From: Chordicoccus furentiruminis
Lineage (GTDB): Bacteria; Bacillota; Clostridia; Lachnospirales; Lachnospiraceae
Direction of reading: 5' to 3'
Assembly: GCF_019355395.1 (NCBI RefSeq)
Contig: NZ_CP048829.1
Coordinates: forward strand, 496,001 to 560,000
DNA: 64,000 nucleotides
Below the pieces are notes generated by a model, which was not told where the DNA came from, did not search any database, and saw only the letters and a program-made list of their open reading frames with translations. The position numbers and the translations under genes were made by a program. Numbering within the stretch: the stretch's first letter is position 1; every line of letters begins with the position of its first letter. This document shows positions 34,598 through 44,057 of this stretch, piece after piece.

Positions 34598-36313
34598 GCT
34601 TCAATCACAAATCTTATGGGATAAGGGGTTGCGAATATAACCCTTCCTGCTGGCGTCAAACAGCCTGAGGAAGAAATAATCGTCATCCGGAAGTCCGTAG
34701 GCCTGTCGCCGTAAGACTTTGATCTTGTTGTTGATGCCCTCCATCTTGCCAGAGGAGATTTTATAAGTTGCATGGGCTATGATGCCCTCAAAGTGGTTTC
34801 CAAGGAGTCTTCCGAACCACTGAAGATGACTGTTTCCGGATGCACTGCAGGTATCCATGATCCAGGTGATGTCATCCGCCATACGGGCTTCATCAGTGCG
34901 GGTGTAGGAAAGAGACAGACGCTCCTTAATCAGATCAAGCGTGAACAGAAGCTTGTTCTGACTGAGAAGTTCGTCATATCTTGCTTCATAACCCTCTTTC
35001 CGGACGTACTCTTCCTTGGGAAAGATGGAACCGGACCGGCTGATCGGCTCACCTGTCCTGGCTTGCGCATCTTTCGCCTGAAGCGTTGATCGACTTGACA
35101 TCAGGATGTAACGGGTCTTTTTTAAAGCCCTTGCCTCCTCCATAAGGCCTTCCTCATACAGGCGGCGCTGCTCGTCCTTGCGGACTTCACTGACCACCTT
35201 GTCGTTGAAGTTCTTTACGATGTGGAAGTAATCGAACACCGGCTGTATCCAGGGGCATTTTTCCTCAAAAGCCTCCTGGAAATCGGAGTTCATGTCGCAG
35301 GCGACGGCCTCGACAGAGTCCATCCATTCCAGGCCGACATGGTCGATGAAGTCATAGACCACCTGCTTTTTCTTCCCATGGGAGATCCAGAGGATATGGC
35401 CGGTATCAAGATCTATGATGTGGGTGGCATAGCGGTGGCCGTTGTGGAGCTTGAACTCATCAATGGCAAGCATTTTTGCCGGCTGCTCCGGTCTGATCAG
35501 TTTCGTGCCGTCGATGGTATAGAGCTCCTTCAGGCGCTTAAGGTCTAAGGCTTTGACCGTGTTCTTTCCGAGCCCGGTGATCTCAGCTACCTGCTTGAGC
35601 GTGTAAGTGCCAAGTGCCAACAGATCCCTGGTATACTGGTACAGTTCCACAGATATCTGATGGCCGTCTGCTTTGAACGGAACAGACTGCATATGGGAAT
35701 GTCCGCATTTGCAGATGAGCTGCACGCGGTCAAAATGGATCGCACTGAGGCTTCCGCCAAAGCAAAGATGCCGGAGCGTAAGATCCCGGTGACCGTTGAT
35801 GTGCATACGGCTTCCACACTTTGGACATCTGCGGTCAGCATCCGCCAGATCGAGCTTGCCGTTAAAGCACAACACTTCGCGGCCGGAAGCTGCCCGGTGT
35901 ACGCTTGTGTCAGAATTATTAAAGCCTTCCAGCCGGGAGGGGATGCTTAAAAAAGTATATCTGTTTTCAGAGAATGCCAGTTGTCCATCGGACTCAGTAT
36001 GTGTATAATTCATGTACGGGCCACCGCCTTGTTGAGTTTGTACACTTCTGCCAGGAAATACAGTCTCAACTATAGACGATGGTCCTTTTTCTATGCAACT
36101 GTTTTTGGCCCGGTTTAAGGGCCGGGGCGTCCTTACGCCCCTTGATTACCCTGCCGCTCCTGGATGGAGCAGTGTCAGGGGAAGAAGGCCTTTTATGCTC
36201 ACGCCCTTTGGGCGGGAGGGATAAATGGCCGGATGACCTTGACACTGGTACAGCCAGGTGCTACCTGAAATTACCTGGGATACCACCTATCCCATAAGAA
36301 AAGTGATTGACCC
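34598..36313 (-). mobile_element. ISL3-family insertion sequence, copy A (1716 bp)
   Basis: Ends are GCTTCAATCACAAATCTTAT and, inverted, GGGTCAATCACTTTTCTTAT. An 8-bp direct duplication TAAAAAAA flanks it (34590..34597 and 36314..36321), as expected for ISL3. It is identical in encoded protein to copy B at 51778..53493, and a third truncated copy is at 61274..61948. It interrupts an ABC exporter permease. Confidence 0.88.
34601..36013 (-). CDS. ISL3-family transposase (copy A)
   Basis: A 470-aa protein: an N-terminal zinc ribbon (CPKCGSRMHINGH ... CKCGHSHMQ), an HTH (TYTLKQVAEITGLGKNTVKA), then the DDE core with LAIDEFKLHNGHRYATHIID, VACDMNSDFQEAFEEKCPWI and KISSGKMEGINNKIKVLRRQ. The copy is complete. 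The ~300-base stretch between its start and the IS end contains GC-rich hairpins. Confidence 0.92.
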   Translation of the reverse strand: MNYTHTESDGQLAFSENRYTFLSIPSRLEGFNNSDTSVHRAASGREVLCFNGKLDLADADRRCPKCGSRMHINGHRDLTLRHLCFGGSLSAIHFDRVQLICKCGHSHMQSVPFKADGHQISVELYQYTRDLLALGTYTLKQVAEITGLGKNTVKALDLKRLKELYTIDGTKLIRPEQPAKMLAIDEFKLHNGHRYATHIIDLDTGHILWISHGKKKQVVYDFIDHVGLEWMDSVEAVACDMNSDFQEAFEEKCPWIQPVFDYFHIVKNFNDKVVSEVRKDEQRRLYEEGLMEEARALKKTRYILMSSRSTLQAKDAQARTGEPISRSGSIFPKEEYVRKEGYEARYDELLSQNKLLFTLDLIKERLSLSYTRTDEARMADDITWIMDTCSASGNSHLQWFGRLLGNHFEGIIAHATYKISSGKMEGINNKIKVLRRQAYGLPDDDYFFLRLFDASRKGYIRNPLSHKICD

Positions 36314-37361
36314 TAAAAAAAAGCGGAAAGATATTCGCGATCGAGTGAATGATCGAGGTGTCGTTCTCAAAGCTCCTGTATCCCGCGTTTTCATCACGAG
36401 TGAGCACATATACCTTCGGCTCCTCAACGGCACTTCCGACATCCTCAGACGCCGCCATCTCTTCAGCGGATGCAGCGGATTCCTTCCCTGCCGCCTCTTC
36501 AGACACCGCTAAACCGGAGACGGATGCCTGGGGTGATGCCCCTTGTGCCGCTGCTGCCGCCGCTTCCTTGATCCTGGAAAGTATGCTCTCGTACCGGATC
36601 TGCGAAAGAGCCTTTGCCTCCTTCTCTACCTTGTCCTGATATTTTTCTACCAGATCCTCATATTCCTCCCCGAAAATTCCATCCGGCGCCTTCTCTGCAC
36701 TGTCAGGATTCAGCACCAGATCTGCCCCGGTATAATAATCGGAAGTAAAATTATCCGCAGGCAGATAGAGATAGCCCCTGCGCTCTCCCGTACCGCCGGA
36801 AGCACTCCCTCTGTCGGAGGAGAGAAACAGCGGCGAATTGACCAGACCGACGATTGTATACTCTTCATTTGCGAGTAGATCCCTTGTGTCCGCATCATTG
36901 TCCGCAGAAACCGTTATGGTTTTTCCGATATCACTCTCCGAGAAGGCGCGGTGATCCGCCAGACATTCGGTATCCTTTTCGGGCAGACGTCCCGCATACA
37001 GACTCGGGATGTTGATTCTCTCCGGAAGAGACAGAACCTGATAATCCTTTCCTGTCCCCGCAAAGTCAAAAATCACATCCGCCGTCTTCTCCCCTTCCGC
37101 ATCATAGATACCGGAAACCTTTCCCAGTTCTTTGATGTCGTCTTCGGAAAAACCAAGGGTGGAATAGATTCTGTAATCATACATGTTCTCAGCCGCCAGG
37201 TACCGGCCTGCCGCATCCCACATCTGCTCCTTCGTCACCTTGAGCCCCGACAGAAAACCTACGGACAGCAGCACAATCAAAAGAATCGCAAAGTACCTCT
37301 TCTTCTGAGTAAGAATGCTGCGACGCGCCAGTTTCCCTGCTGTCTTGCCCTGTCTCACCAT
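36314..37361 (-). pseudogene. FtsX-type ABC exporter permease, N-terminal part (before the ISL3 insertion)
   Basis: Starts [20 protein letters not shown], one TM helix (YFAILLIVLLSVGFLSGLKV), then a long extracellular MacB-like domain (RYLAAENMYDYRIYSTLGFS) with an Ala-rich insert, ending at SIANIFPLFF where ISL3 copy A enters. It overlaps the ATPase gene by seven bases. Without the insertion the gene would continue at 34589. Confidence 0.85.
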
Positions 37362-38056
37362 TCCAGTTCCTCTGCTTTCTTCGGGTGCTCATTCACTCCA
37401 TCCGCCACAATCCGCCCCGACTGAATCCGGAGAATCCGGTCTGCCATCTGGGCAATCGCAGAGTTATGGGTGATCATAAGCACGGTAGTCCCGTTCTCCC
37501 TGCCAAGATCATAGAGCATCTTCAGCACCGCCTTACCGGTCACAAAATCCAGCGCACCTGTGGGCTCATCACACAGAAGCATCCTCGGATTCTTGGCGAG
37601 AGCCCTGGCAATCGCAACCCGCTGCTGTTCCCCTCCGTATAGCTGGGAAGGAAAGTTCCCCATCCGCTTGGAAAGGCCGACCATATCCATAGCTTGTTCT
37701 GCCGGGATCGGATGATCGCAGAGCATCGCCGCAATCTCCACATTCTCAAGAGCCGTCAGGCTGGGGATCAGGTTGTAGAACTGAAAGACAAAGCCCACAT
37801 CTCTGCGCCGATAATTCACAAGTTCCCTCTCCTTCATGGCGGAGACTTCTCTCCCGTCAAAAAGAATGGTTCCGGCGCTTGCCCGATCCATGCCTCCCAG
37901 CAGATTCAGCAGTGTCGTCTTGCCGGCGCCGGAGGCACCCAGAAGGACACAGAACTCCCCCTCCTTCACCGAAAAAGATACATCATCAAGGGCATGAACC
38001 TCGCCCTCTCCCTGCCCATAGGTCTTATATACGTGTTCAAAGCAGATCAGTTCCAT
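37355..38056 (-). CDS. MacB/LolD-type ABC transporter ATPase
   Basis: A 233-aa ATPase with [18 protein letters not shown] (Walker A), [16 protein letters not shown] (Q-loop) and [12 protein letters not shown] (Walker B). The signature reads QLYGGEQQ where the family has LSGGEQQ, so the conserved Ser is Tyr. ATG at 38056 (MELICFEH) has GGGGGTG upstream; an earlier ATG is at 38068. Partner of the broken permease; export of peptide, antibiotic or lipoprotein substrate is the family norm. Confidence 0.88.
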   Translation of the reverse strand: MELICFEHVYKTYGQGEGEVHALDDVSFSVKEGEFCVLLGASGAGKTTLLNLLGGMDRASAGTILFDGREVSAMKERELVNYRRRDVGFVFQFYNLIPSLTALENVEIAAMLCDHPIPAEQAMDMVGLSKRMGNFPSQLYGGEQQRVAIARALAKNPRMLLCDEPTGALDFVTGKAVLKMLYDLGRENGTTVLMITHNSAIAQMADRILRIQSGRIVADGVNEHPKKAEELEW

Positions 38057-38466
38057 GGACACCCCCATAGCGGTATGATAAAGATTTTCTTGATTTTAAA
38101 GCAGGCGCCTGCACCACACTGTAATCATCTAATCAATATTGTTCCAGAACTGCAAAAAGACAGCGATTTCTTTCGATATGAATTCATTGTATCAAAGAAG
38201 CCTGACTACTTCTATCGTTTATTGAAAATACCCGCAAATTCTCATAATCTCCGTCATTGAATGGATAGTATTATTTTTTCTGCTGCAAACCTGGAGGTGC
38301 ATGTACGCGAAACAATTTTGCAAGCGCTTCCTCCCGAAAAAACAATATTCAAAAAAATTGACAAGTTCAAGTCTGTCTGCTGGCAATTTCCTCTTCCAGA
38401 AACATTAAAATCCCTACGTAAACGCAGGCAGAACAAAAAAGAAAGGTCGGAAAATGGAGAACAGTT
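38057..38466. other. Intergenic stretch with possible gene scrap
   Basis: No complete gene is seen. A start-less plus-strand frame ending at 38260 (INIVPELQKDSDFFRYEF, then KKPDYFYRLL) reads like the C-terminus of a lost protein. A 71-codon frame at 38261..38476 has no ribosome site. The promoter of the S24 gene at 38467 must lie here. Confidence 0.35.
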
Positions 38467-39354
38467 ATGGATTTAAGATCAGATGAAGTTTTTAAGAAGG
38501 GAAACGATATTCACAACGAGAGACAGGACGGTGCCAGTCACTCCATTGGCCAGGTCTTAAAGAAATATAGGAAAGCCGCTGGACTTACACAAGCTCAGCT
38601 GGCCAATAAGATGAATACTCATAAAAATACCATCTTCGCTTGGGAGAACGACGTACAGATGCCAAGTCTCGAAAAAACCATGGAGCTGTGCCTTATTCTC
38701 CATATGCCAATTCAGGAATTATCCGGGATCTATGAGGGCGGGGAACCTTCTTCTATTCCCGATCCATTGGAAAGACGATTGCATAACAGCTACGAAAGCC
38801 TATCTGACAACTACAAGCTTATGCTGGTAAATATCGCCGAGTCCATGACCCGTCAGCAGGCGGACGAAAGAGACCGTATGCTTGAACAGGACGTTTCTTT
38901 CTTCGAACACTCGGTTACGAAGGCTGCCGCTGGTACTGGCTGCGCTTACGGTGATATTCCTGTTGATTATTGTTTCATCCGCACCAATCCACGATACAGG
39001 AATGCGGACGCTGTGATTACCGTTGATGGCCACAGTATGGAACCCCGCTATCAGGATGGCGATATGGTCTATGTGAAATACACGAATGACGTTCCTGATG
39101 GTTGTGACGTTATCTGCCAGTCCAATGACGGTCAGTTGATTAAGCGGAAGCAGGGAGATGTCTGCGTCTCATTCAATCCCAATCCGCAGTACGTCCTTCA
39201 CAAAAGCGAAGACGATCATGTTGCCATCATTGGTCAAGTTCTCGGAATCGTTAATCCGGCAGACATCATGGACGAAAGCTTATATTCAGAACTTGAGAAC
39301 GTGCATTCTAAGGATCTTCGGAATTTCAACAAGAGACACCATATGGACAATTAA
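38467..39354 (+). CDS. S24/LexA-like repressor with XRE domain
   Basis: A 295-aa protein. An N-terminal XRE HTH (IGQVLKKYRKAAGLTQAQLA, then KMNTHKNTIFAWENDVQMPS) is followed by a helical linker, an Ala-Gly cleavage site in KAAAGTGCAY, and an S24 peptidase with GHSMEP (Ser) and LIKRK (Lys). It would self-cleave with RecA on DNA damage and derepress its neighbours. GGAG seven bases upstream. Full-length paralogue of the truncated gene at 15207. Confidence 0.88.
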   Translation: MDLRSDEVFKKGNDIHNERQDGASHSIGQVLKKYRKAAGLTQAQLANKMNTHKNTIFAWENDVQMPSLEKTMELCLILHMPIQELSGIYEGGEPSSIPDPLERRLHNSYESLSDNYKLMLVNIAESMTRQQADERDRMLEQDVSFFEHSVTKAAAGTGCAYGDIPVDYCFIRTNPRYRNADAVITVDGHSMEPRYQDGDMVYVKYTNDVPDGCDVICQSNDGQLIKRKQGDVCVSFNPNPQYVLHKSEDDHVAIIGQVLGIVNPADIMDESLYSELENVHSKDLRNFNKRHHMDN

Positions 39355-39367
39355 GGGAGGCATTGCG

Positions 39368-39634
39368 ATGGCAAACAAACGCATTTATGTGAAAGTCGAT
39401 TCCAGCTTCGATGAAACCGGAGCAATGATGCCGACTGCCTTGATCTGGAAAAACGGGAAAGTTTATAAAATCGACAGCATTCGTGATTATCGTCCGGCGG
39501 CATCTCAGATCGGGAAAGACCTGCCCGGAGACTGTTATACCGTTGTAATCGGCGGACAGGAAAAGCATCTGTTCTTTCAGAAGGCCGATCCGCTATTTCC
39601 ATCAAAAATCGGTAGATGGTTTGTTATGTGTTAG
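39368..39634 (+). CDS. Small conserved protein downstream of S24 repressor
   Basis: An 88-aa protein, MANKRIYVKVDSSFDETGAM, then PTALIWKNGKVYKIDSIRD, DCYTVVIGGQEKHLFFQKA and IGRWFVMC. It starts 13 bases after the S24 stop with GGGAGG. Proteins of this type often accompany S24 repressors and Y-family polymerases in clostridial SOS-type operons; the polymerase is absent here. Confidence 0.65.
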   Translation: MANKRIYVKVDSSFDETGAMMPTALIWKNGKVYKIDSIRDYRPAASQIGKDLPGDCYTVVIGGQEKHLFFQKADPLFPSKIGRWFVMC

Positions 39635-39690
39635 TGAGACGAACGAAACAAGGACACCGAGTCGTTGGCAATTATTGAAAGGATTAGACC

Positions 39691-39891
39691 ATGACTGATG
39701 AAGAATTTATTTCACAGATACGATCGGAATTTGGATATCATGGAATGCGTGATGCCAAACGATTCTTTGAGGAACCGGATGTCAAAAACGAGAAAGATGA
39801 GCGTGTTCGCACAGCAATGATGCTGGCGTTTACAAGTAATAAACGACGGGCTCGAGAAAAATTCACGCCGAAGAAATACCGAAAGGAATAA
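39691..39891 (+). CDS. Small hypothetical protein
   Basis: A 66-aa basic protein, MTDEEFISQIRSEFGYHGMR ... KFTPKKYRKE. A GAAAGGA-type ribosome site precedes it. Same strand as the S24 group; function unknown. Confidence 0.5.
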   Translation: MTDEEFISQIRSEFGYHGMRDAKRFFEEPDVKNEKDERVRTAMMLAFTSNKRRAREKFTPKKYRKE

Positions 39892-39940
39892 GGGTAACTT
39901 TTTCCTGTTAAAAAGTAATCTCACGAGGAGGTGATGCCGT

Positions 39941-40412
39941 ATGTCGGAAAACACAACGATCTGGAATCCATGGCATGTATGCACAAAGGTGTCACCGGGA
40001 TGTAAGAATTGCTACATGTTCAGAAGGGACTCGAAATACGGCATAGACTCTACCCTCGTCCATAAGACGAAGAGTTTCCGGATGCCAGTTCAGAAGGATC
40101 GGCACAAGAATTATAAAGTCCCGAGGGGATCGACTGTCTACACCTGCTTCACATTAGATTTCTTCCACAAAGATGCCGATGAATGGAGACCCGATGCATG
40201 GGCGATGATAAGGGAAAGATCAGACTGCCATTTCTACATGGTCACAAAGAGACCGGAAAGGATAGCCGCTGCTCTCCCATCCGAAGGCTGTCCAAAGAAC
40301 GTCACAATTGTCTGCACCTGTGAGAATCAGTACTGGACCGATAAAAGGTTGCCGGTGTTCGTAGCACTGCCACTTCCTCACAAGGAAATCATACATGAGC
40401 CGATGCTGTCCT
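39941..40412 (+). pseudogene. DUF5131 (phage Gp37/Gp68-like) protein, C-terminus lost
   Basis: The frame reads TTIWNPWHVCTKVSPGCKNC, YMFRRDSKYGIDSTLVHKTK and FMVTKRPERIAAAL, ending the recognisable part at PHKEIIHEPML near 40410. The CxxGCxxCY cluster recalls radical-SAM-like proteins of this family. Beyond that the frame only reads the complement of a different gene, so the last third has been replaced. GAGGAGG precedes the start. Confidence 0.75.
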
Positions 40413-40594
40413 CCATCCATATAAGGAACGTAGGTCCGCACAGTCGATGGCTTGACTCCCAGTTCTTCGGCGACCCTGCTTTCCACATCCGGCAGACCTT
40501 TATACTCCTCCATCAGTTCTTCAATCGAACGAGATAAAGCAGTACTATACCGGCCGCCTGTGATCAGAATCTTTCTTATCTTCGCCGTGGACAT
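40412..40594 (-). pseudogene. Sigma-like element protein, N-terminal fragment
   Basis: MSTAKIRKILITGGRYSTAL, then ESRVAEELGVKPSTVRTYVP, matches the HTH start of the 206-aa protein at 16074..16694. After about 62 residues it runs into the complement of DUF5131. The two genes were therefore joined tail to tail by a deletion near 40412. Confidence 0.65.
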
Positions 40595-40603
40595 TTTTAT
40601 TCC

Positions 40604-40765
40604 CTAATCTTCCAGTTCCTCCTGAAACACACGCAGCGACTTATGTTCTGCCCTTTGTCCCGGTGTCCAGTTTGCTCCTCCGATCGAAGAGTCCTCTTCT
40701 GTGTCATCATAATAATCGCCATAAAGATCACAGATGTGATCAATGAAGTCTTCATTTCTGTTCAT
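40604..40765 (-). CDS. 53-aa small ORF
   Basis: ATG at 40765 encodes MNRNEDFIDHICDLYGDYYD, then TEEDSSIGGANWTPGQRAEH, ending at TAG 40604. It is acidic and ten bases upstream of the sigma-like fragment, whose ribosome site lies in its 3' end. Parallel to the 33-aa ORF before the full-length relative at 16694. The ribosome site is weak. Confidence 0.45.
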   Translation of the reverse strand: MNRNEDFIDHICDLYGDYYDDTEEDSSIGGANWTPGQRAEHKSLRVFQEELED

Positions 40766-40836
40766 TTTTCTTATCACACTTTCATGTCACACAAGCAAAA
40801 TTTCTCTTTCCCGTTCGCGAGGGAGACGTGTGATGA

Positions 40837-41487
40837 TCACACTCGGCTTCTCCTCAACCGTTGACAATAAAACCACACCATCCCGACTCCCACGCTTCCA
40901 CCTACCGTGTTTGCAATAACATCATTTATATCGGTCATACCCAAACCCGTTATTCCCTGTAGAAGTTCGATGCAAATACTGACAGCGATGCAGATCAGGA
41001 TTGTTGTGATGCCTTTCTTTTCGACGCTTCTGACCGATTCCACGCAGGGTTCTTCGTCCTTCACATCCTTATCTACGCCTGTGCTCACAGCCTCCCCTGC
41101 TTTCCCTTCTTCCGATGAAGCAATATCTCCATCTCCACATAAAAAATGAAGATACACAAGATACCCAAGCGGCACGAACAGGAGCACATTCAAAATAGCT
41201 GCCTCCCAATACACACCTGCTAAGTGCCCGGAAGCATCCATACCGAAGATGGCTTTTAAAATGCTCCAGATCTGCTCCGCCACACTTTTCGTTGTGTTTA
41301 CTGCGTGTCCGTAGTCACTGGCGCTTACATCCACGCTGAAACGGACACGGATCAGGAAAGTGTAATAAAGAAGAACAGTTCCATAGATCACCGAGATGAC
41401 CGCGCGTAAATTTTTACTGCGTAAGGAGATACGAAAGCCGAGGATGATGAAGAAGGAGAAGATGATTAGACGGAGTATGAAGATCAA
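40837..41487 (-). CDS. VanZ-family membrane protein
   Basis: A 216-aa protein with four hydrophobic helices and the VanZ signature NVLLFVPLGYL ... ELLQGITGLGMTDINDVIAN. A variable acidic loop lies between helices three and four. The start seems to be TTG at 41487 with GGAGGAG twelve bases upstream. VanZ-like proteins give low-level glycopeptide resistance in some enterococci, but most are of unknown function. Just upstream, 41525..41577 holds only a 17-codon tail of a lost gene (EPFYAGTADQMKEYTQ). Confidence 0.85.
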   Translation of the reverse strand: MIFILRLIIFSFFIILGFRISLRSKNLRAVISVIYGTVLLYYTFLIRVRFSVDVSASDYGHAVNTTKSVAEQIWSILKAIFGMDASGHLAGVYWEAAILNVLLFVPLGYLVYLHFLCGDGDIASSEEGKAGEAVSTGVDKDVKDEEPCVESVRSVEKKGITTILICIAVSICIELLQGITGLGMTDINDVIANTVGGSVGVGMVWFYCQRLRRSRV

Positions 41488-41578
41488 TGATGTGGTTGTC
41501 TCCTCCTCTTCTGGTGTGGTTGTTACTGCGTATATTCCTTCATCTGGTCAGCGGTCCCAGCATAAAAAGGCTCGATAA

Positions 41579-42124
41579 TCATTGCGCACAAGGACATTTT
41601 CCTAATTTATAAGAAACAAAAACGCCAATGCAAAAAATCACCAAGGAAATAATATCAAGGACGACAGTAGCAGAAAAAAGTCTATTCTTCCTAACAATAA
41701 TCTTACTATTTTCTACAATCTCTGTCGCACAATCAAGTTCAATTTGTGAATACTTCTCTCCTTTAATCATATGGTTTATATCAGCACTCTCAAAATTATA
41801 TGATTTCTGTATTTTATTAATATATTCATTTCCATCCGACATGCAGGCAATATACTTGTAGAATAATAAGTTTTTATTAGGCGATTGATATTCAAATTTT
41901 GAAGTCTTTGATTTCGGAAACAAGCCAATTAGTCCTATAACAAAAGAAACTCCTATAAAAAAATCAACGGCAATCTTTAACAGGAGATTCAAACTTTCTA
42001 TAGATGTAACGGCAGCGAATATCGCAATATTCAATGCTATAATAGCTGCAAGCTTTGCCTCAGCATAATTAAGCCAGCCAATCACCTTATCCAATTGTTT
42101 ATCTAAAAAATCATATAATTTCAT
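41579..42124 (-). CDS. DUF5706/PycTM-like three-TM effector candidate
   Basis: A 181-aa membrane protein: two N-terminal helices (AKLAAIIALNIAIFAAVTS; VDFFIGVSFVIGLIGLFP), a soluble stretch, and a C-terminal helix (VVLDIISLVIFCIGVFVSY). YAEAKLAA at the first helix and NKNLLFYKYIA after the second match the DUF5706/Pycsar-TM pattern, where cyclic-nucleotide sensing opens or oligomerises the membrane protein to kill infected cells. It starts seven bases after the cyclase-Nudix gene, so they are one operon. Effector role inferred by family and position. Confidence 0.72.
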   Translation of the reverse strand: MKLYDFLDKQLDKVIGWLNYAEAKLAAIIALNIAIFAAVTSIESLNLLLKIAVDFFIGVSFVIGLIGLFPKSKTSKFEYQSPNKNLLFYKYIACMSDGNEYINKIQKSYNFESADINHMIKGEKYSQIELDCATEIVENSKIIVRKNRLFSATVVLDIISLVIFCIGVFVSYKLGKCPCAQ

Positions 42125-42131
42125 AACTAAA

Positions 42132-44057
42132 TCAATTCATATTATCTTTTAAAAGACGATCTTCATATGAAAATACTCTTTTAATGGTATTATGAAAATC
42201 AATTACAGCATCATCTTCTTTTATTTGTTTAGACTCCTCATAATTAACCCACTTTGTCTCCTCGTATATACTTGAATCATGAAATTCCGTTTTATTTTTG
42301 ACCACTGCCATCAAGATAAGTCCTTTTTTTATGTGACCATGTTTTTTTATCTCATATATAGCTAAGGGTTGCGGTTGCCTTTCATTACGAGTTTTGTCCA
42401 ATACAAGTTCAATGTGTAACCCAAATGTGTGAAGGTAATAATCATTCACTGTGTCTATTATGTTTTCTCTACTCAAAGCTTTTGCACAACCAAAATCCCA
42501 TTTTCTCGGATTCAATGAGTGATTTTCACTCCTGCGTGCAATCATTACTTTATGAGTTTCCGGATCATAACAAACAACCGCAAGATGCAACTCTAGCGGC
42601 TTTTTAATACTCGTAGCTATAAGTACCTTATCAGTAAACAGTTCTTTCAAGTAATCCATCTTGAAACTAAGGTTTCTGTCTCTGGCTATTTTATCAAAGG
42701 CTTTGTCCACACTGAACATTCCGCTAGGAAGTAAAACTCCGTCTTTTTCAATTTGAGTCCTTGGAGATTGAGAACCTTTACTACCATTTTTCTTTTTTCG
42801 TGGCATTTTCCCACGTGCAAAGTAATTTATAACCAGGTCATTGCCTTCTGTTTCATCATATCTAAAGCTATTAGCAAAGCTGTATTCGCTTTTGTTATAT
42901 TTATGATAATTATCAGTACTCTCATAGATAGATCGTATTATTTCTTCATTATAGTACCAAACGACAGGATATAATGAATTTTCCCAAACACCTTTCAGCC
43001 GAACATAATCTATAATATATAGGCAATTTCGTCTTATATCCTTTAACAAATAAGCAAGTTCAAAACTAAGCGCAAGCCTTCGATCCATTGTCTCCTGTTT
43101 TACACGAAAGCCAACATCTATGTCCCTTCCTAAAAACTCATGCATTTCAGGACTTTGCGATGTACCTGGATAGTCGAATGAAATATTATTATAATAATTA
43201 GCCTGATTATGACTATCTGAAACTGCCGCGATCCAGGCCGCACACTTTAAGGAAAGCATTTGTGTTTGATCTTTCAACAAGGCCGTATCCTTCTTAGCTT
43301 GCTGGTTATCTATGTTTTCAATGAAATTTCCGTTTTTTAAAGAACGTACCATCTCTTGAAGTAATTTAAAAATAGAGTCAATAGATGATACTAGCATCGT
43401 CTTATTCTGTATTGGCAGAACGAAAATGACTTCATCACCTATGACTCTCCACATTTGGCTGTTTGCTAATTCCTGATTGCCTGTGACCCTCTTTCTTATC
43501 GTCTGAATTAATTCCATAATGATCACAGGCCACCATATTGTCACGGACTTATAAGCGGTTGAATTGACTATATCAAAAGAATAAAACAAGCACAAATATG
43601 AAGTTTCATTCTCGCCAAAAGATGCACATGATGATTTTTCCTGCTCTTCTGATTTTTCTATCTTTTGATCTGTTTTTACTTTGTTCTGAGATGCCTCTTC
43701 ATTCCGAGCAGTTTTAACCTCTTCTGGCACCTTTATATCTGCAAATTCGCGAACAAGGGCAGAAATCTTGTCGGCCGATACAGATGTATTTATTTTATTA
43801 ACAGGGGTTTGTAAGTGCTCCTCTATGATCGTTTTAGCTTTCTTTGAGGCCTTCCGATTTGCAACAGCTGTTTCTTTGCAGTCTTTGTCATTAACCGGTT
43901 CCCTTTTTATAAGTCTGCCATTGACGTATGTACACTTCCATCCGTTGCGCTGTACTATTCTTCTCCGTCCTTTATGTTTTTTAGAAGAATTGGCATTCTT
44001 TTTTTGTGGATCAGGGGCATGCGCAAACCCGCTATCGTTATCGAAATCATCGCTCAT
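42132..44057 (-). CDS. Class III nucleotide cyclase fused to degenerate Nudix domain (Pycsar-like)
   Basis: A 641-aa protein. Residues 1-150 are charged and basic. The middle has class III cyclase motifs: the first metal Asp in LFYSFDIVNSTAYK, the second acidic site WRVIGDEVIFVLP, and the late motif FLGRDIDVGFRVKQE. The C-terminal ~150 residues are Nudix-like (LHLAVVCYDPETHKVMIARR, KWDFGCAKAL ... HTFGLHIEL), but the Nudix box lacks the REUxEE glutamates (it reads NDYYLHT), so it probably binds rather than hydrolyses. ATG overlaps the ImmA/IrrE stop by four bases. Pycsar cyclases make cCMP or cUMP on phage infection; the base here is unknown. Confidence 0.72.
   Translation of the reverse strand: MSDDFDNDSGFAHAPDPQKKNANSSKKHKGRRRIVQRNGWKCTYVNGRLIKREPVNDKDCKETAVANRKASKKAKTIIEEHLQTPVNKINTSVSADKISALVREFADIKVPEEVKTARNEEASQNKVKTDQKIEKSEEQEKSSCASFGENETSYLCLFYSFDIVNSTAYKSVTIWWPVIIMELIQTIRKRVTGNQELANSQMWRVIGDEVIFVLPIQNKTMLVSSIDSIFKLLQEMVRSLKNGNFIENIDNQQAKKDTALLKDQTQMLSLKCAAWIAAVSDSHNQANYYNNISFDYPGTSQSPEMHEFLGRDIDVGFRVKQETMDRRLALSFELAYLLKDIRRNCLYIIDYVRLKGVWENSLYPVVWYYNEEIIRSIYESTDNYHKYNKSEYSFANSFRYDETEGNDLVINYFARGKMPRKKKNGSKGSQSPRTQIEKDGVLLPSGMFSVDKAFDKIARDRNLSFKMDYLKELFTDKVLIATSIKKPLELHLAVVCYDPETHKVMIARRSENHSLNPRKWDFGCAKALSRENIIDTVNDYYLHTFGLHIELVLDKTRNERQPQPLAIYEIKKHGHIKKGLILMAVVKNKTEFHDSSIYEETKWVNYEESKQIKEDDAVIDFHNTIKRVFSYEDRLLKDNMN

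Noticed and set aside
38261-38476. 71-codon frame (MDSIIFSAANLEVHVRETIL)
   Set aside because: No ribosome site and it overlaps the start of the S24 gene; could be a scrap but cannot be supported.
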